A stretch of 64,000 nt of DNA from Theocolax elegans (taxonomy: Eukaryota > Arthropoda > Insecta > Hymenoptera > Cerocephalidae), in NCBI GenBank assembly GCA_026168455.1, contig CM047426.1, positions 80,131,986-80,195,985 of the forward strand, in the 5' to 3' direction. The notes under the pieces are model-generated. The model made no database searches. It was given only the letters and a program-made list of their open reading frames with translations, and was not told the DNA's origin. Positions 46,977 to 58,800 of the stretch are shown piece after piece. Position 1 is the stretch's first letter; every line of letters starts with the position of its first letter. Made by a program: the position numbers and the translations under genes.

Positions 46977-48065
46977 AAGGACGTAGCGAGTACCACGATG
47001 GTATAGTTCGTCGACCTGGACTGTATTACAACAACAAGGGTCTTTATGGACGTAATAAACTGGGAATTTGGGCTGGACACGGAAGACAGGGTTCACGTCT
47101 TTAACCCTAACGCTCGAGGTCTGGATATTGTGGTGTGCAAGTTTAACACCAATAAGACCACGGGTCTGTTTAAGAAAGGTAGAATTAATTTTGGATAGAT
47201 AAACTACCGCGTGAAACCTAGGATACATGTACAAGTGCCTCGGGTATGAACAATTCATGGAAGAATGCACTCACTTCGTGTGAGAAGTACCTATTTTACG
47301 CACTTGTATCGTAATGTACTCTTAACAAACGATAGATAAAGTGCCACGCAACTAAACCACTGCTTGTGCTAGCGATATGGACATCAGAAACTTCATCAAT
47401 TGGAAACAGCTTTTCGGGATATTTGCATATCTTCTCCAAGTTTTAAGATTATCTCAGGAACCAAACATCAGTACGAGACGAAATATTGACAAGAAAAAGA
47501 CGAATAACCATGAGGATCGTACATGGCTAAACCCTAAGTTTCGATGCAGCTTTGCAAATGCCGACGGACACGTCCCTAATTGCCTACGCCGATGACGTGA
47601 GGCATGTAATAATTGCCAAGGCATAATCCTTACAATCCATAATCCTTACAAAACTGGAGATCTGTTGCGCTTGAGAGATCTGTGGAGGGCTGTCAAGGCG
47701 CAAAAGTTTACTATGTCTTGAATGATGGGTAATTTACGGCTAAACAATGGTTATGTTTTAGCAAATTAGAGTCCTGTAAGCGAATTAAAGTCCCAGTTCC
47801 TCTAAGTTACAATATTTAGTGCCTTAACTCCTAATTGGTACTGTGGGTCAAAAATATCCCAAAATAATTTTGAATCCAATAAAGTGTACTAGAAGTCGAG
47901 TAATGGATTATTTCTTTATTACTTTAATTCAAATGATATCCTGTTAACTCAACTTAATTTTATGCAATAATATTAAATACCGGCATCGTGAGATCGTTAG
48001 AGTACATTCGGGCATTAATTACTCCACTATGCCAGTTATGTATATTGGCAACAACAGTGCCAGTT
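46977..48065 (+). repeat. Duplicated segment, copy B (empty site)
   Basis: The same unit as copy A without the LINE insertion. Compared with A it has four single-base deletions within about 170 bases around 47378-47500 (GATATTGG to GATATGG, CCAAAACATC to CCAAACATC, CAGTTACG to CAGTACG, TGACCAAG to TGACAAG). There is also a 35-base deletion near 47956. Confidence 0.9.
47555..47626 (+). pseudogene. R1-like LINE reverse transcriptase remnant (copy B)
   Basis: The identical Y-A-D-D-containing block to copy A, again without a continuous ORF around it. Confidence 0.7.
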
Positions 48066-49212
48066 AAGGGTTAACCCAGGAATATATGTTCAGTAAATAT
48101 GGGATTTAAAAAAAGCAATTAAATTGATATATAAAAATTTTCCAATCTCTTGCCTTATTTTAAACCATTTGCCATTAGGAAAGTGCCGTCAAAATAGTAC
48201 TTTTGGTTCTAGGCCGTAAAGTGGCTTTTACGGACCAAGTGGGGTGTTTGCGAATAATCCCCATAAGGCCGTAAAATTTTATGGATGTAAAACGAATATT
48301 ATTTTTCGATACATGTCCGAAAGTACCTAACCGGTGACAAAACACGCTTTTCCGCGATCACGCCATATTTCACTTTATGACCCAAAATGGTCCATAATGC
48401 TGCTAGGAGACTTAAACGAAACAACTACGGTGTTAGAGGTCCAGCTGGAACCTAGATAATTTCAACCAGGTCGAGGTCGACCTGCAAGATATCTGCAGAT
48501 TGTTTCTGAGGTGGTTCATAGTGTCAGTAACGAATGCAGATTCGGCGGGTGTTTCCAATCCCGAAGGACAAGAGAATAACAAGGAAAGCATGACCCAGAA
48601 GGTACCACGGACTGCATGGAGAAACACTTTGCACTTGGTAAGCTAGCATTAATTTAATTATGCGAATATGATATTACTTGTACGCGTTTAGTGTGAGCTA
48701 TAGAGAGATCATTGAAAAAATATTTCCTGTTTAACAAATTGTTTAGCAAATGCAAAAAAAGTACTTTTGGTTTTGAGCGATCCGTTAGAAAGTCGACGTT
48801 TTAAAAAACTATATATCATTTTTCTACGGAATTAGCGGATTATAATGAACACGAAAATATTCGATGTTGATACCTTAACTATGTATATGACTCACAAAAT
48901 AAGAAACACGTGCAAAGAAAAACTATACCATAAAACGTCTATATATGTAACATGAAACTGAGGCTAACAAACAGTGCTCTAAGTATAAATCATGAAAATG
49001 TATTATATGTAAAGTACTTTTACATTACTACTCCAGGTTGAAAAATGCCGATTTTAGCATTGAATAAGTTAGTCAATGTCAATAGAAATATATTATATAT
49101 TATATAAACGAGCTATATATATACAGGGCAGATATTTAGGATTATATCTCGCGAAGGACAAGGTAGAGAGGATCTTGGAAAAATAACTTCCTAATAAAAA
49201 AATGTGTTAGTA
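48066..49212. other. Non-coding DNA, possibly old repeat
   Basis: No gene supported. A GTACTTTTGGTT(C/T)T word occurs twice (about 48199 and 48761), and the island 48340-48630 is more GC-rich. This may be another decayed element; no family recognised. Confidence 0.4.
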
Positions 49213-49845
49213 AAGAAAAGAGAGATAGAGAAAAACTTCAAAGAGAAAAAAGATGCTATTTTACTCACAGAATATAGATCTGCAGGTTAAAACGAAATTT
49301 GGACAAAAAATTTTTTTTCAATTTTTTAGCATATCAAAAACTAAAAAACCTTTAATTAAGTTGTAGACAATGTAGCATTCTTTAACTTAATGTTATTCTA
49401 TTATTTTTAAATTAAATTTTCTAAATTTAAAAAATAAAAAAGTGATTTTTAGATTTAATAAATTTAATTAATATTAAATTTTAAGTTATCTAAATTTATA
49501 CTTTGTATTAGTTCATGTACATAATAAATATATTGTAATCAACGATAATATAAGGTTGAGTAAATTAAATTTGAGTAGATCCATGTATAGTTATTTTTTT
49601 TAAAATTTGTCTTGAAAAAATGCATAATTTAAGCGTAAATTTAATTTAAAAATAATAGAATAACATTAAGTTTAAGAATGCTATATTGTCTACAACTTAA
49701 TTAAAGGTTTTTTTTAGTTTTTGATATGCTAAAAAATTGAAAAAAAATTTTTGTCCAAATTTCGTTTTAACCTGCAGATCTATATTCTGTGAGTAAAATA
49801 GCATCTTTTTTCTCTTTGAAGTTTTTCTCTATCTCTCTTTTTCTT
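49213..49845. repeat. Long inverted repeat (second foldback family)
   Basis: Arms of about 220 bp (49213-~49437 and ~49620-49845) share AAAGAGAGATAGAGAAAAAC, ATGCTATTTTACTCACAG and CTTTAATTAAGTTGTAGACA words in opposite orientation around an AT-rich loop of about 180 bp. Unrelated in sequence to the 43872-44863 element. No TSD could be fixed. Confidence 0.85.
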
Positions 49846-51189
49846 TGAAATATTCCCATTTCCAAAAAAAAGCGTGTTTTTTTTCACAAAAAATGCGCTA
49901 ACATCGGTAAAAAGTGGGTTAAAAAAACGTCCGACCCCTCATTTTAAAGCTAAAACGATTACCTTTCAAACCCCGTTGGTTTTTTTAAGCTACGAATAAG
50001 GGAACTAAATCTGCAGCGGATCAAAAGAGGCATGATTTTTAGCAATTTTTCATCTCTTTTTAATACTTATAAAAAACTCAAATTTAAACTTTTTTACTTG
50101 TACAGTAGCATTTTTTAAAGGTTTTCACCTGCTCTTTCGAATGGCGTTGGATTTTTTGAGCTACGATGTTTTGCTTCTGAGTAATAAAACTTTTAATCTT
50201 TAGTGATTTTTGCGTAGGGTGGGCATATTGTACATCGATATTGTACTTTTTAGATTAATCATTAAAATTATAAGTTTGATTGAAATTTTATGTTAATCAT
50301 AGATTTAAAAACTCGTCTTATTCATTAGATTTTTAAACCTCATACGCTAAAGGTTGGCGTATATTTATACGTATATTTAGTGTAATGTTTTAAACGTGTA
50401 TATTACAGTTATAAAAAGATAGTGTGATGATTTTTATAGTAAAACATAAAAATTTATATTTTGTTTGATTTATTTTTAATCCCGAGAGTGCCTACTTATT
50501 TGGGAGTAAAGAATGCCCCCTTGTTGCTTATTATCTAAAAATAACTGGTTTTACTGATGACACACGGAACTTATGTGGGTCTGTCATCACTTTCGAAGAA
50601 ATATATGTATATGTATTTTTTACAAACGTGTACGATGATCACGTATAATTTCGGATAAACTCGAGAACGCGGCAGTTTAGAACATTTGATGTAATGCTTT
50701 TGGGGTTTTCGCATACTTTGTTCGTTTTTATCTTTAACAGAATAAAATAACGGGGTATTGTTCTGGATATAAATTCCTAAATGGTACCCGTATAAAACTG
50801 AAAACCAAGGCGCAAGATATAGTAAAGCAACAGATCCAGCTAGTTCACGACCATAGGATTTTCGTGGTAATTATAAAATCAAAGAATTTGGTGACACGAT
50901 TCAAAGATACTTTAAAAACATTGTGATTACAAAAGATAAAACTTACAAATGGATAACCGTTTTTCGACACATAGAACACATTTCATTTATTCTTGGGACT
51001 TTATTCTCTAGCGTTTATTGTGGGTACATATAGTTTTATATATACTCAATTTATTTAATTTTATCTTCACATTATAAAGTTTTTTATTTAGATTCCTTCA
51101 TATTCAGCCATATGATGTACTAATTAATTAGAAATACCTATATCGATTGAAAATAGAGATGATGAGCAGGATCGAGGTAAAAGCACTTT
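49846..51189. other. Non-coding DNA with a diverged direct repeat
   Basis: Two related blocks near 49955-49995 and 50115-50170 share ...CTTT(C)(A/G)AA-x-(C/G)GTTGGxTTTTT-x-GAGCTACGA or its close variant. They probably belong to the same repeat as the adjacent inverted repeat. No gene. Confidence 0.4.
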
Positions 51190-51434
51190 CAATTGGGAGA
51201 AAGTAGCAGCAGCGTTTTGGTGTTGGAACACCCACGCGGGAAAGCAGACAGATGCGCCTTTCGCTGTCTAGCGCAGTCAAGTGGCTGCGAGCGCGGTAAA
51301 TTAGCCCGATCTCGAGACGGTTATCCCGAAGCTGAGCTTCCCCTCTCACTCAGGGTGGTTCTTCTTCGCACTGTATCTCCGGGGTTTACCTATTACTCGC
51401 GCTGGAATCCGAGTTGTGCGTGTATATACGATGG

Positions 51435-51623
51435 ATGGGATCTACCAGACTGTCGAGACGGATGACACTTAAGTGGGGATCGTCTTCCTACTCGCGATTA
51501 TTATTGCTATCGGTGGTACTTGCCCTAGGACTAGGAATACAGAATCGTTTGTTTTGCGTTCTCAATCTTATTCCATGGTACGCCGATCTACATATAATAC
51601 CTAATATATTTTCTAAGTTTTAG
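51435..51623 (+). CDS. Candidate first coding exon with signal/anchor segment
   Basis: A CpG-rich stretch (51190-51430) that could be promoter and 5' UTR precedes two ATGs. The first (51431) gives a 13-codon uORF. The second (51435) opens a frame to 51623 whose N-terminal part has basic residues followed by a hydrophobic L-L-L-L-S-V-V-L-A-L-G-L-G run, like a signal peptide or signal anchor. GC content falls and the residues become unremarkable after about 51560, so a splice donor (GGTACTTG near 51506, or a later GT) may end the exon. No partner exon is visible in the window. Function unknown. Confidence 0.3.
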   Translation: MGSTRLSRRMTLKWGSSSYSRLLLLSVVLALGLGIQNRLFCVLNLIPWYADLHIIPNIFSKF

Positions 51624-52668
51624 TACAATATGAAACAAATTTTTGTAAGTTTTGGTTAAATCAAGCTTAGACGCAATCTTATTTATTGTTTAAATCTAAC
51701 TTTGTGTTATTTAATAAAATTAATAATTATCTACAACTTGTTCGTCGACTCATTGAAGAATAAATTGCATAAATCTCTATTGATAAAAAGTACTTTAAAT
51801 TGCTAAATAACTACTTATTTAAGGCAACTTATTTTACGTGATTATATGATAAATGCAATCTTGAATAGCGGTTTCTGTAAAAATAACTTCGCTATCTTTT
51901 AAAAAGTTACCTATGCATTTGATCTTTATAGATCTTTTCAAAACTTCTACAAAATATTCAAAGAAGTATCTAGAAAAAACTTACTTATTATACTTCACGT
52001 TCCTATAAGCTAAGCGTTTTATTTTGTACTGTTTTATGGTAAAAGCTATATTTTTTGCATCGATTTAAATTTTTTTCTTAACTTGACCGACTCACAATTA
52101 ATGTAATACAAAAGATGTAATTAAAAAAATAGATCATAAGAATAGATCAATAAAGTTATAATACAAAATTAAATGTGCTTTTAAATAAATCTTTATGGTT
52201 TACCTTGAATGAAATATTGTATTGTACAATACATAATTACACTGTACACAAATATAAATTAATTTAACTATTATATGAAATTTCATTTTTTCAAAATATA
52301 CATTATAAGTGCAGTTTTAATTATATACAATTAAAATTAAAAATATCGTTATATAAATATGCGCTTAATTGAAATCGATTATTTATATTTACCAAAATTA
52401 TTTATTATGATTAAACAAATTTATTAATATAATTATAATAGCTATCATTCGATAAGCGTAAGCATAAAGTGAATTCTTTCATAATAATATATTAAATGTA
52501 ATTTTTTTAATTATTTCTTTTCTTGCTATCAATAATATTTTAATCGTAATCATAAGCAATATAAATTAATAAACATCAAAATGATTATATAATAATATAT
52601 TTCACCACTGAAATTCAAATGACATAAGTACTGAAATTTAGTTTCAATGTTATAACTGTATTATATAT
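51624..52668. other. Non-coding, very AT-rich DNA
   Basis: Nothing recognised. Confidence 0.55.
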
Positions 52669-52865
52669 TGTTACGGGCATCGCCGCGCGACTTAGGTGTG
52701 CGGGAAGGATAGAATGAGCGATAAGACGCGTCGACTAATTTGAGCAGTGCATATAGGATCACGGACGTTACCTCGATAATTGAAGTACGAGATTCGTAAT
52801 CCATGGTCCCGGTGTTTGTATCCCGTCATCCACCATTTTTAGCTCCTCGTATTTTTTATGTTACA
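52669..52865 (+). repeat. Possible solo LTR
   Basis: A 197-bp CpG-rich island in AT-rich DNA that begins TGTTACGGGC and ends TTATGTTACA, thus with 5'-TG...CA-3' ends and a short terminal inverted GTTAC/GTTAC-like word. Gypsy-type LTRs often start TGTTACGG. The flanks (ATAT and GTAT) are not a convincing target duplication. Confidence 0.25.
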
Positions 52866-55800
52866 GTATGTGTATAATATAATCAAGAAGAACGTTTTAA
52901 ATATATATTTACAGCAAAATTTTACATTCTCATTATAATTCATACACAAAAACACATCAAATTTTTATTGATATAAAATACGAATAAAAATGATAAAGTT
53001 CATTGGAAAAATGATGATTTATGTATGCGTGTATATGTAGGCAGTCATAAATGATAGGGATATACATCAAACATTTTCAACATTCCATTTTCAGAAGCGC
53101 TACAATCGAATATTTAGCCTCACCTCAAAGTACGTAACCGGATTCCATGCCGGAACAAAAGTAACAAACTGCGAGCGTTCGTCTTTTCTATATTCTACAT
53201 AGAGTCGATTCATTCATTCGAGCATTTGGGGAAAACGGATTTTGCAGTGTTGCCTTCCGTTTTAGACTGAAAATTTTGACCAACTGCAACGAGAGCGGCT
53301 AACAATGTTAGTGCGCAAGACTCCACCGGTGCGAGTCGGGGAGAAAAGAGAGGAAGGAGAGAAGAAGAGGTAGGAGGAAAGAAGGGAAACTGTTTCATAA
53401 AGCCATCGCGACTCCACGTCATACTTCCCTCGTGTCTGGGAAATGTGAATGTGTCGTGACACATCGCCGGTGAATTAAGCGGAAATATTGAGATTCGTAG
53501 AGCCGGAGGAAGTAGCTGGAGGTACTTTATTAGAATGGATATGAAATACTCCGAGTTTAATGTTGGACTTTTGTAAACAGTTGCTCTTCTACTCCGCGAT
53601 TTTAATTTTAATAAAAATTTTAATCATAAGTTATTGTATCATGTCTTATTAAATGCATTGGAATGCCTTGTTATTACTTCGAATGTAATACAGACAAAAG
53701 TTTTATTTGTAAATATGCGTTATTATAACGGGGATCGATAATCTGTAAAACCAGAGGTAACATTAAATGAACTAATCAGTACCGCATAAAATGTATGTAA
53801 ATTTAGTTATAGATATGTAAAATGAATATTATAGCAATGTAATTGACAGCTTATGATTAGTGGAATAATAATTATATTTCTGTGGCTTCCCGCAAAATGA
53901 GATAAATCCACTTTTTGAAATTTTCTATTTTTTTATGGATTATGTACCTTTACGTATCGTACTTTCACGTAGACATATCTAGAATTGCCAAAGTTTTACC
54001 CAAAGACGAATGTAGACTAATAACGATTAATAAGTCCAGTTTTTATTGATTAGTGACAAATCCAAATAAATCCAATAAATTTTTGTAAAATTTGATAACT
54101 TAGATCAAAATTTTTTTTATTTATACATAAATTTTGCCATAAAAAAGGTTTAAAAATTTTTTTTTTATTAAACATATAGTTATAAAGAAAAAGTTCTTAA
54201 AGTTTTAATAATAAATGTAAAAATGTAATTTTTCTTTTCTTTTGTTTAAAAAAAACATTTTTTTCTTTAAAAACTCAATAACTTTTCGAAAAATCAGAAG
54301 AGTTTTTTTTATTACAAGTATTATGTACAATTCTACAATATTTTTTTTGTAAATTTTCAAATTGCAAAAAGTTAACTCGAAAAGTGGTCGAGAACCAGCA
54401 AACACAGATAAGTCCGAGTTTCCGTCAAATCGAGATAACTTCATGAAATTGCGTGTTTCCAAGAAGCAGAAATGATTTACTCTAGTCTTAATAATATCAA
54501 AATGTTTGTATTAAATGCACCTATAAAATAATCCCAGGGTTTCAACGTATTTCATTCGTTTTACATTTGAGCGAAATTTTTAATTTTCAAACACGATTTT
54601 CCTGAAATCACAAAAAGCTTACTTTCTCATTTTGCCGAGAAGCCGCAGATTTAATTCGTCATATTTACAACATAAATATAAATTAACAATTTCCACCAAC
54701 AAATATAATAATTTGAGGTTTTACAATTAATAACTTAGTTTATTATGTAATTAAAAATATTAAGATTTATATTATGTTTTTCTCTGTTTAATGATTCGAA
54801 ATAATAAATCAATTTTTCATTATAACTGAAAAATTACTTGTTCGTGACAAAACAAAAAAATTTTACTCGGGGTAAAATTTTACAAGTTTGGTATACCGAT
54901 AAACTGGAAATTACTCGATTTTATTATTGAACTTTCGATGTAGAAAACTTATAAAACGAGATGGTAATAATATTCTCGGTAATACTTATGAAAAATTTCT
55001 TTTCATAGATTACATATTTATGGTATTTTACATAGTATTTTCCAGTGTTTATAAATAATTAGTTATTTTTCAAACAGATTTAAAAATAGGTAAAATGTAT
55101 TTTATTTGTATTTTTTTTTTGAATAAAAGGAAATAGCGTAAAGAATAAAAACCTGAAATATTTATATCCCTATAAATTTAACGCATCCTAATAAAATATT
55201 GTATTTTCATTCGCATTAATTGTTTGGTTAAAAGATTCGCGAATGACCAAGGTATACGTAGAGATCCATTAGCCGAAAATTAATCATTCCCAGCGTGAAT
55301 CGCGAAATTCTCGTCTCCACTTTAAACAACGCATAAAAATAGTTTATACCGAAATTTACAGCCGCACATAAAGCGGGCGACCGAAAGGAGAAAAAGTACG
55401 GGAGCGAGGAAGCGACAGTACAATTCCGCGCTCGTAAGGCCGACTATAAATAATGAACTTGGAATCTCTCGAGCTTGGCGTACCTCTCCCCCCAGGTCGA
55501 AACAAGCGAGACCGGGTAAGCTTCTACTTTGTATCATCGCACCCGAGCACTTCCCTCGTGTTTTTTCTTCGAGGTTGTTTCGTCCATTTTTCCTCAGCTG
55601 CGCGCGAATGATGGAAAAATAAATGACGAGTAGGGGAGAAAAAGGTCATTTGTAACAATTGTACTCTTCGGCCGCGTGAACTTTGAACTTGAGCTCTGAG
55701 CATCGAGGTAAATTTATTTTTATAACCCGGAAGATGAGCTTTTGTCCCGATGTTTAAAAGATTGTAATTAATGATCTTGATGGATCGTCCTAAGAAATAA

Positions 55801-58800
55801 GGAGGATATTATCACTCGTAGCATATAATAAGGCACCTATTTATTTACTTGTTTTCCACATGCGACGGATGAGTGGCTGGTATTACGTGACCGATTTAGA
55901 GGAAAGCATTTCTGGTTCCCGATATTTTACGACTTCATAGACTGTAAATATCCGTATAAATAGTCCTCTCAACAATAAATGCTGTCGTTTTCAAGAATTT
56001 TTATGTAAAGTATAAAAATTTTTACGATATAGCATCAATTTTTTTCGTATATACAGATAAAAAGTATGGAAAAATGTCATAAATAATTTTATTTTTAAAA
56101 CAAGATTACGATTGAGATATTTATAACATTTTTTTTACAGACAAATTTTTTTTATATTTAATAACATACAATTTATCGCATAACACGTGTGTATATTTCC
56201 CTAGAAAAACATCAAAAAACAAGGGTTTAAAAATAAGTTATGGATCACATTGTCACATTGTAATATTCCAGATATGGATTACAAGTTAGAATTGTGAAAC
56301 GAATAATGAAGGTTATTGGTCCACGAATGTCCTTATTATATAACTAACTGATCGGCTTAAATGAGTGTTCAGCGTCGAGTCATACTAAAACTGGACCGGA
56401 TAGCCATGTGAGAACGCAGTAAAATTTTTTGAAACTTGAACTTATTGTGATTACTCTGACAGGGAAAAGGATACATCATATTATTGATTCAGTAAATATA
56501 TGGAACAAAACTAAACATTTAAACTATACTGCTGGTTTTTATGAAAATAAAACGAATTTTTTTTACGTCAATTGTTTGTATTTAATAAATCATTATTATA
56601 CATCATGTACATCATGAAATTACGATATTGCAGAACATTTTGTTATACTTGGAGAACAATTTTGAAACTGCTATTTAAGATTAATTAACCATGTTTATTT
56701 ATTTTCGAAAATTTAGTTACCACCCAAATTTGAATAAATTAGTAATAAAAAGAGACTTGGAAAACTTTGATAATTCTTATGTGAGTTTGCGGTACGTTAA
56801 AAGTTACATAATAATGAAAGATAATGCAAAACTAAAGCTACTCCAGTTTCGTAAGATCTTAAAATTACACAATTCTGTGACCGGTAAATATTCGTAATTT
56901 CACTGACGGTAGGACTGCAGCAATAATTCTTCCTTGAATAACCATTGAACGAGAATTAAAAATAAAGGAGAACAAACAACGAAATTATAATGATTCAGCC
57001 TTTGTACATTCAAGCGCTATTCATTGCATTCCTATGCAAATTTGCAAGATTTTCATCATCTCCCACTCCGAAACGCGTATTACACGCAATACGGATGAAT
57101 AAAACAAATTGCATCGCGGGAGGACGTCGCTTCACGTCGTTAATAGGGCACCCGTGCACGGTATTATTCCCTTCCTACCCCCAACTCGTATAAAGCTTCC
57201 GTCTTTGCTTTGTCCTCCATCAAATACACACTCAACGTAGCCACACTTACGAAGACTCTAGACTTAAGTATACGTCCACGCGAAAACATCCGTACGTCCG
57301 TTTATCCGAGTACACCCACTACACAAAGAATTTCGTTTATTTAATCCTCATTTTTAACACGAATTTCAAGGATTTTACTAGTTTATTTACTAGCGAACAT
57401 TACACATTTTCCACTGAGAACATTTTTATTTTTTAAATACTATTTTAAATAATAATTTGTTAATTCATAAGATATCCAGTGAATCAAAATTTTAAACGGG
57501 TTCGAATTTGCAAGTTGTGCTCATTAGATGCATTAATTATAATTTAAACGCTAGAGTTTAAATTATTTTAAAACAAGCTCGGTCTACTCGGGTTATATTT
57601 ATAATTTTTTAATGAAAATTTTATAATTAAATATTCTTTAAAGTATTTAGAATATGTTTTTTTAACTTAAAAAATAATGTCGTCAAACTAACATTTAAAT
57701 TATGCAATGTATTAGTAGCTTGACTATTAAAACGTATATTAAAAATTTAATCAAATTTAATTGATACAATATATTAAACGTTGAATAAAATATTTATTTA
57801 AATTAAAGTAAAATTGTGGTGACACGTAAAACGTAGAATGAAAAATAATGTGGACAATAATGGGCCGTGCATTCGAAGTAATTGAGTAATTGAGACTGGT
57901 ATCTCTAGTTTCCACGGGATATACATTTACGCCAATATTTTTACATGGTCTTACATTAATAACGTTATACATTTTCGTATATCGTCCATTCGCAGAATAG
58001 CAATTCTATTAGAATCGAAGTTGTGTATACACAAGGTTATTTATTACAGAGCGATAAAATAGTTTATTCCTTACAAACTGGAATACAAATGTAAGAATAT
58101 TTTCTGAAGCGGCGGTACATGATGCATACGCGCAATCTCATACTAAACACATGGATGCACGAGGAAAGATCGAGAGACGAGATATTTTACAGCCTCAACG
58201 GACGCACTGGGCGTAATAAAAGCTAGTATCGGAGCAGCGTTGCGTGGCAAATCGCGTAAGATGGAGGATATACCTCTCGTTCCCTCGACCCGGCAGGTGA
58301 GGCAGAGGTAGTAAACCCCGGGAATTGCCAGGTTCTCTCTTCACCAAGTAGTACGAGTCAGTGTCCGATGAGCCGCTGACTTTCTTCCTACACGCGTTTA
58401 CGGTCGCTGTGTATCGATTATTAGTCGCCTCGGCCCAACCCTCCTGCATTATTCATGCGCGGTCTTTATTCCTTTTTTTTCTTTTTCTCTCTGCCCTCTT
58501 CACTCCTCACTCCCCCCCCCCCACCCACCCACTCTCTCTTTCTCTCTCGCCATCCCACCACCACCCTCAAGCTTTTTGCAATGGAGGAGGCGATTAAACG
58601 CCGGAGATTCGTTAACACCGGCTTGGCTGCCGTAAGCGATACCTGTGGGCTTCTTCGCGGTGGCGAATGTGTTTTGAATATTAATAACTACCTTATCTCT
58701 TATTCTCAACCTAAGCATGAAAGAGTATGACCCCTTGAGATTTATCATCCTCGGATTATATGTGAATAATATTACATGCGATGCTTCATTGCAATCAAAA

